Part shown: piece by piece, positions 62,946-64,000 of the stretch | How the letters are laid out: each line of letters starts with the position of its first letter | Numbering within the stretch: position 1 is the stretch's first letter | Origin: Aquabacter sediminis | GTDB lineage: Bacteria > Pseudomonadota > Alphaproteobacteria > Rhizobiales > Xanthobacteraceae | Direction of reading: 5' to 3' | NCBI RefSeq assembly: GCF_028863665.1 | Contig: NZ_JARBFX010000001.1 | Location: 1 to 64,000 of the forward strand | Length of the DNA stretch: 64,000 bases | Made by a program: the position numbers and the translations under genes | Notes under the pieces: generated by a model | What the model saw: only the letters and a program-made list of their open reading frames with translations | Databases searched by the model: none | What the model was told of the DNA's origin: nothing

Positions 62946-63533
62946 CTACTTGCCCGTAGCGGGCATGCTGCCGTGATCATGCCCGCTGGTCTGCGCCGCC
63001 AGGGCCTCCACCACATATTGCACCTGCACGGTGCCGGCCTTCTCGAAGGTCAGCGTCCCGTTCACCTTGGTGCCTTGCTTGAGCGGCTGGCTGAGGCCGA
63101 TGAACATCACATGATAGGAGCCCGGCTTCAGCGCCATGGTGCCGGAGGCGGGAATCTCCACGCCGCCGGTGACGGGGCGCATGATCATGACGCCGTCCTT
63201 CATCGCCATTTCGTGGATCTCCACCTTCTGCACCCCGTCAAGGGTGCCGGCGATGAGATGGTCGGCGGTGGTTCCGGAATTCTTCAGCGTCATGTAGCCG
63301 GCGGCCACATTGGCGCCGTCTGGGGTGGCGCGGGTCCAGGGATGGTCGATCTCGATGGGCCCGACCTTGAATTCGTGCGCCAGCAGGGCCTGCGCCGAGA
63401 AGGTCAAAAGGAAGGCGGCAAAGGCGAGCGCAGCGACCACCTCCTCAACATAGAGGCGCTGCAAAAGGCGCGCGAGCGGGGCAGGCAGGCGAGACAGGGG
63501 CGCGGCGCGGCGCGCGCGAGCGGCAAAGCTCAT
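62946..63533 (-). CDS. PCuAC-family periplasmic copper chaperone
   Basis: 195 residues. An extended signal region ends with VVAALAFAAFLLTFSAQALLA. The Cu(I)-binding set is present in outline: His107 and Met109 (VEIHEMAM), Met118, and His141/Met143 (GSYHVMFIG), within the GPIEIDHPWTRATPDGANVAAGYM fold start (two blocks). A C-terminal HDHGSM tail could add a copper site. It hands copper to SCO or directly to oxidase subunits. ATG at 63533 follows AAGGAG, which may be folded in a hairpin. Confidence 0.93.
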   Translation of the reverse strand: MSFAARARRAAPLSRLPAPLARLLQRLYVEEVVAALAFAAFLLTFSAQALLAHEFKVGPIEIDHPWTRATPDGANVAAGYMTLKNSGTTADHLIAGTLDGVQKVEIHEMAMKDGVMIMRPVTGGVEIPASGTMALKPGSYHVMFIGLSQPLKQGTKVNGTLTFEKAGTVQVQYVVEALAAQTSGHDHGSMPATGK

Positions 63534-63540
63534 GGGAATG

Positions 63541-63561
63541 CTCCTTGGCCACCGGGCAAGG
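63541..63561 (-). promoter_or_regulatory. hairpin overlapping the PCuAC ribosome-binding site
   Basis: On the minus strand CCTTG and CAAGG can pair around a nine-base loop, and the second arm carries the AAGGAG Shine-Dalgarno of the PCuAC gene. The structure lies 46 bases beyond the stop of the upstream leader-like ORF, close enough for a ribosome at or near that stop to disturb it. The stem is only five base pairs, so the effect is uncertain. Confidence 0.35.
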
Positions 63562-63607
63562 CCGCGGCGGCACATCCGTCAGAAAGAGGGCGACAGCGAA
63601 AAGGCGG

Positions 63608-63976
63608 TCAGACCTGTGACGGAGGAGCGCGTGCCTGGGCGGCCGAGGAGCCAAGGCCCGCTCCCACCCGATGCGACTGGCCCTGTTGCGTGGCCATGTC
63701 AAAGGCGCGCGCCGGAAGCGGAGCGGAAAAGGCCGGAGGCGGTGCCACCGTGGGGCCGAACATGGGGCAACCGAGAATGCAGCAGTCGGCGGAGGGGCTC
63801 CCCCCCGGCGAAAGCGGCCCCTCGGAATCGGCGCCCGCCGCGGACTGGCAGAGGATGCCGGCCGATTCGAGCGTAAGGGCAGGTGTCGCCAACCCGACCA
63901 TGAGCATCTGCAGGACAAGCAGATAGGCCGCCGCAAGGGCGGTCCATGCTCTCCAGGCAGGATGCGTGGTTCTCAA
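63608..63976 (-). CDS. DUF2946-like small protein, candidate copper-sensing leader (2)
   Basis: 122 residues if TTG at 63976 is used; the frame stays open to the window edge, so the true start may lie outside. A helix (11-31), Cys43, the cluster DCCILGC (Cys65, 66, 70), a Pro-rich stretch VAPPPAF and the C-terminal QARAPPSQV. The RAPP motif three residues from the end plus paired cysteines is the hallmark of copper-responsive leader polypeptides. It lies 74 bases upstream of the PCuAC-SCO operon. GGGAAG precedes the TTG. Similar in plan, not in sequence, to the ORF at 61096-61542. Confidence 0.68.
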   Translation of the reverse strand: MRTTHPAWRAWTALAAAYLLVLQMLMVGLATPALTLESAGILCQSAAGADSEGPLSPGGSPSADCCILGCPMFGPTVAPPPAFSAPLPARAFDMATQQGQSHRVGAGLGSSAAQARAPPSQV

Positions 63977-64000
63977 GGCCGGTCTTCCCGCGCACCATGC

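Overview
The window is about 64 kb of GC-rich chromosome from an alphaproteobacterium, most likely Hyphomicrobiales and plausibly a Xanthobacteraceae-type facultative methylotroph. This rests on gene content, not on a database comparison. Supporting signs are the divergent uvrA/ssb pair with an alphaproteobacterial SOS box, gyrA-coaD-ppi-ppi-queA-tgt genes in one orientation, eipB, usg, exoD, a CIRCE-controlled groESL, a RegB/RegA redox pair, and the H4MPT-linked fhc formyltransferase/hydrolase operon. I saw no rRNA, tRNA, CRISPR, prophage or insertion sequence.

Layout. Positions 1-3.6 kb: palindromic intergenic repeats and uvrA. 4-13 kb: ssb, gyrA, a LysE exporter, an AraC regulator divergent from an SDR, coaD and two cyclophilins. 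13-26.7 kb: a mixed block with LysR/metallo-hydrolase, a GT39-like membrane protein, acylphosphatase, eipB, ridA, a glycerophosphodiesterase, a FemAB-like protein, the Anbu protease, groESL, usg, exoD and an exported beta-carbonic anhydrase. 26.8-30 kb: queA, tgt, folD. 30.2-35.3 kb: a tightly overlapping pcd-fhcB-fhcA-fhcD-fhcC operon. 35.6-42 kb: DEAD-box helicase, MFS transporter, parE, argC.

42-46.4 kb holds an acyl-CoA ligase/SDR/solute-binding-protein cluster divergent from a PadR regulator, with a clean inverted repeat between them. 46.5-50 kb holds LysR, DoxX, a two-domain VOC dioxygenase and a glutathionyl-hydroquinone reductase, a set that looks like a quinone/catechol stress module. 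50-51.4 kb is an MHS-type transporter.

51.4-64 kb reads as one respiratory and metal-supply neighbourhood: a cyoABCD quinol oxidase operon with surf1, preceded by an FNR/FixK-like box and a 19-bp palindrome; the redox two-component pair regBA; a Met-rich TonB receptor; hemP; and a PCuAC/SCO copper-chaperone operon. Two small genes, each just upstream of one copper unit, encode a membrane helix, clustered cysteines and a C-terminal R-x-P-P motif. They resemble the DUF2946/CruR/CutF class of copper-sensing leader polypeptides. This two-leader arrangement feeding copper genes beside a copper-dependent oxidase is the most interesting candidate system in the window. Other notable items are three perfect 72-bp tandem repeats over the groEL stop codon and a tRNA-guanine transglycosylase that has lost its zinc ligands.
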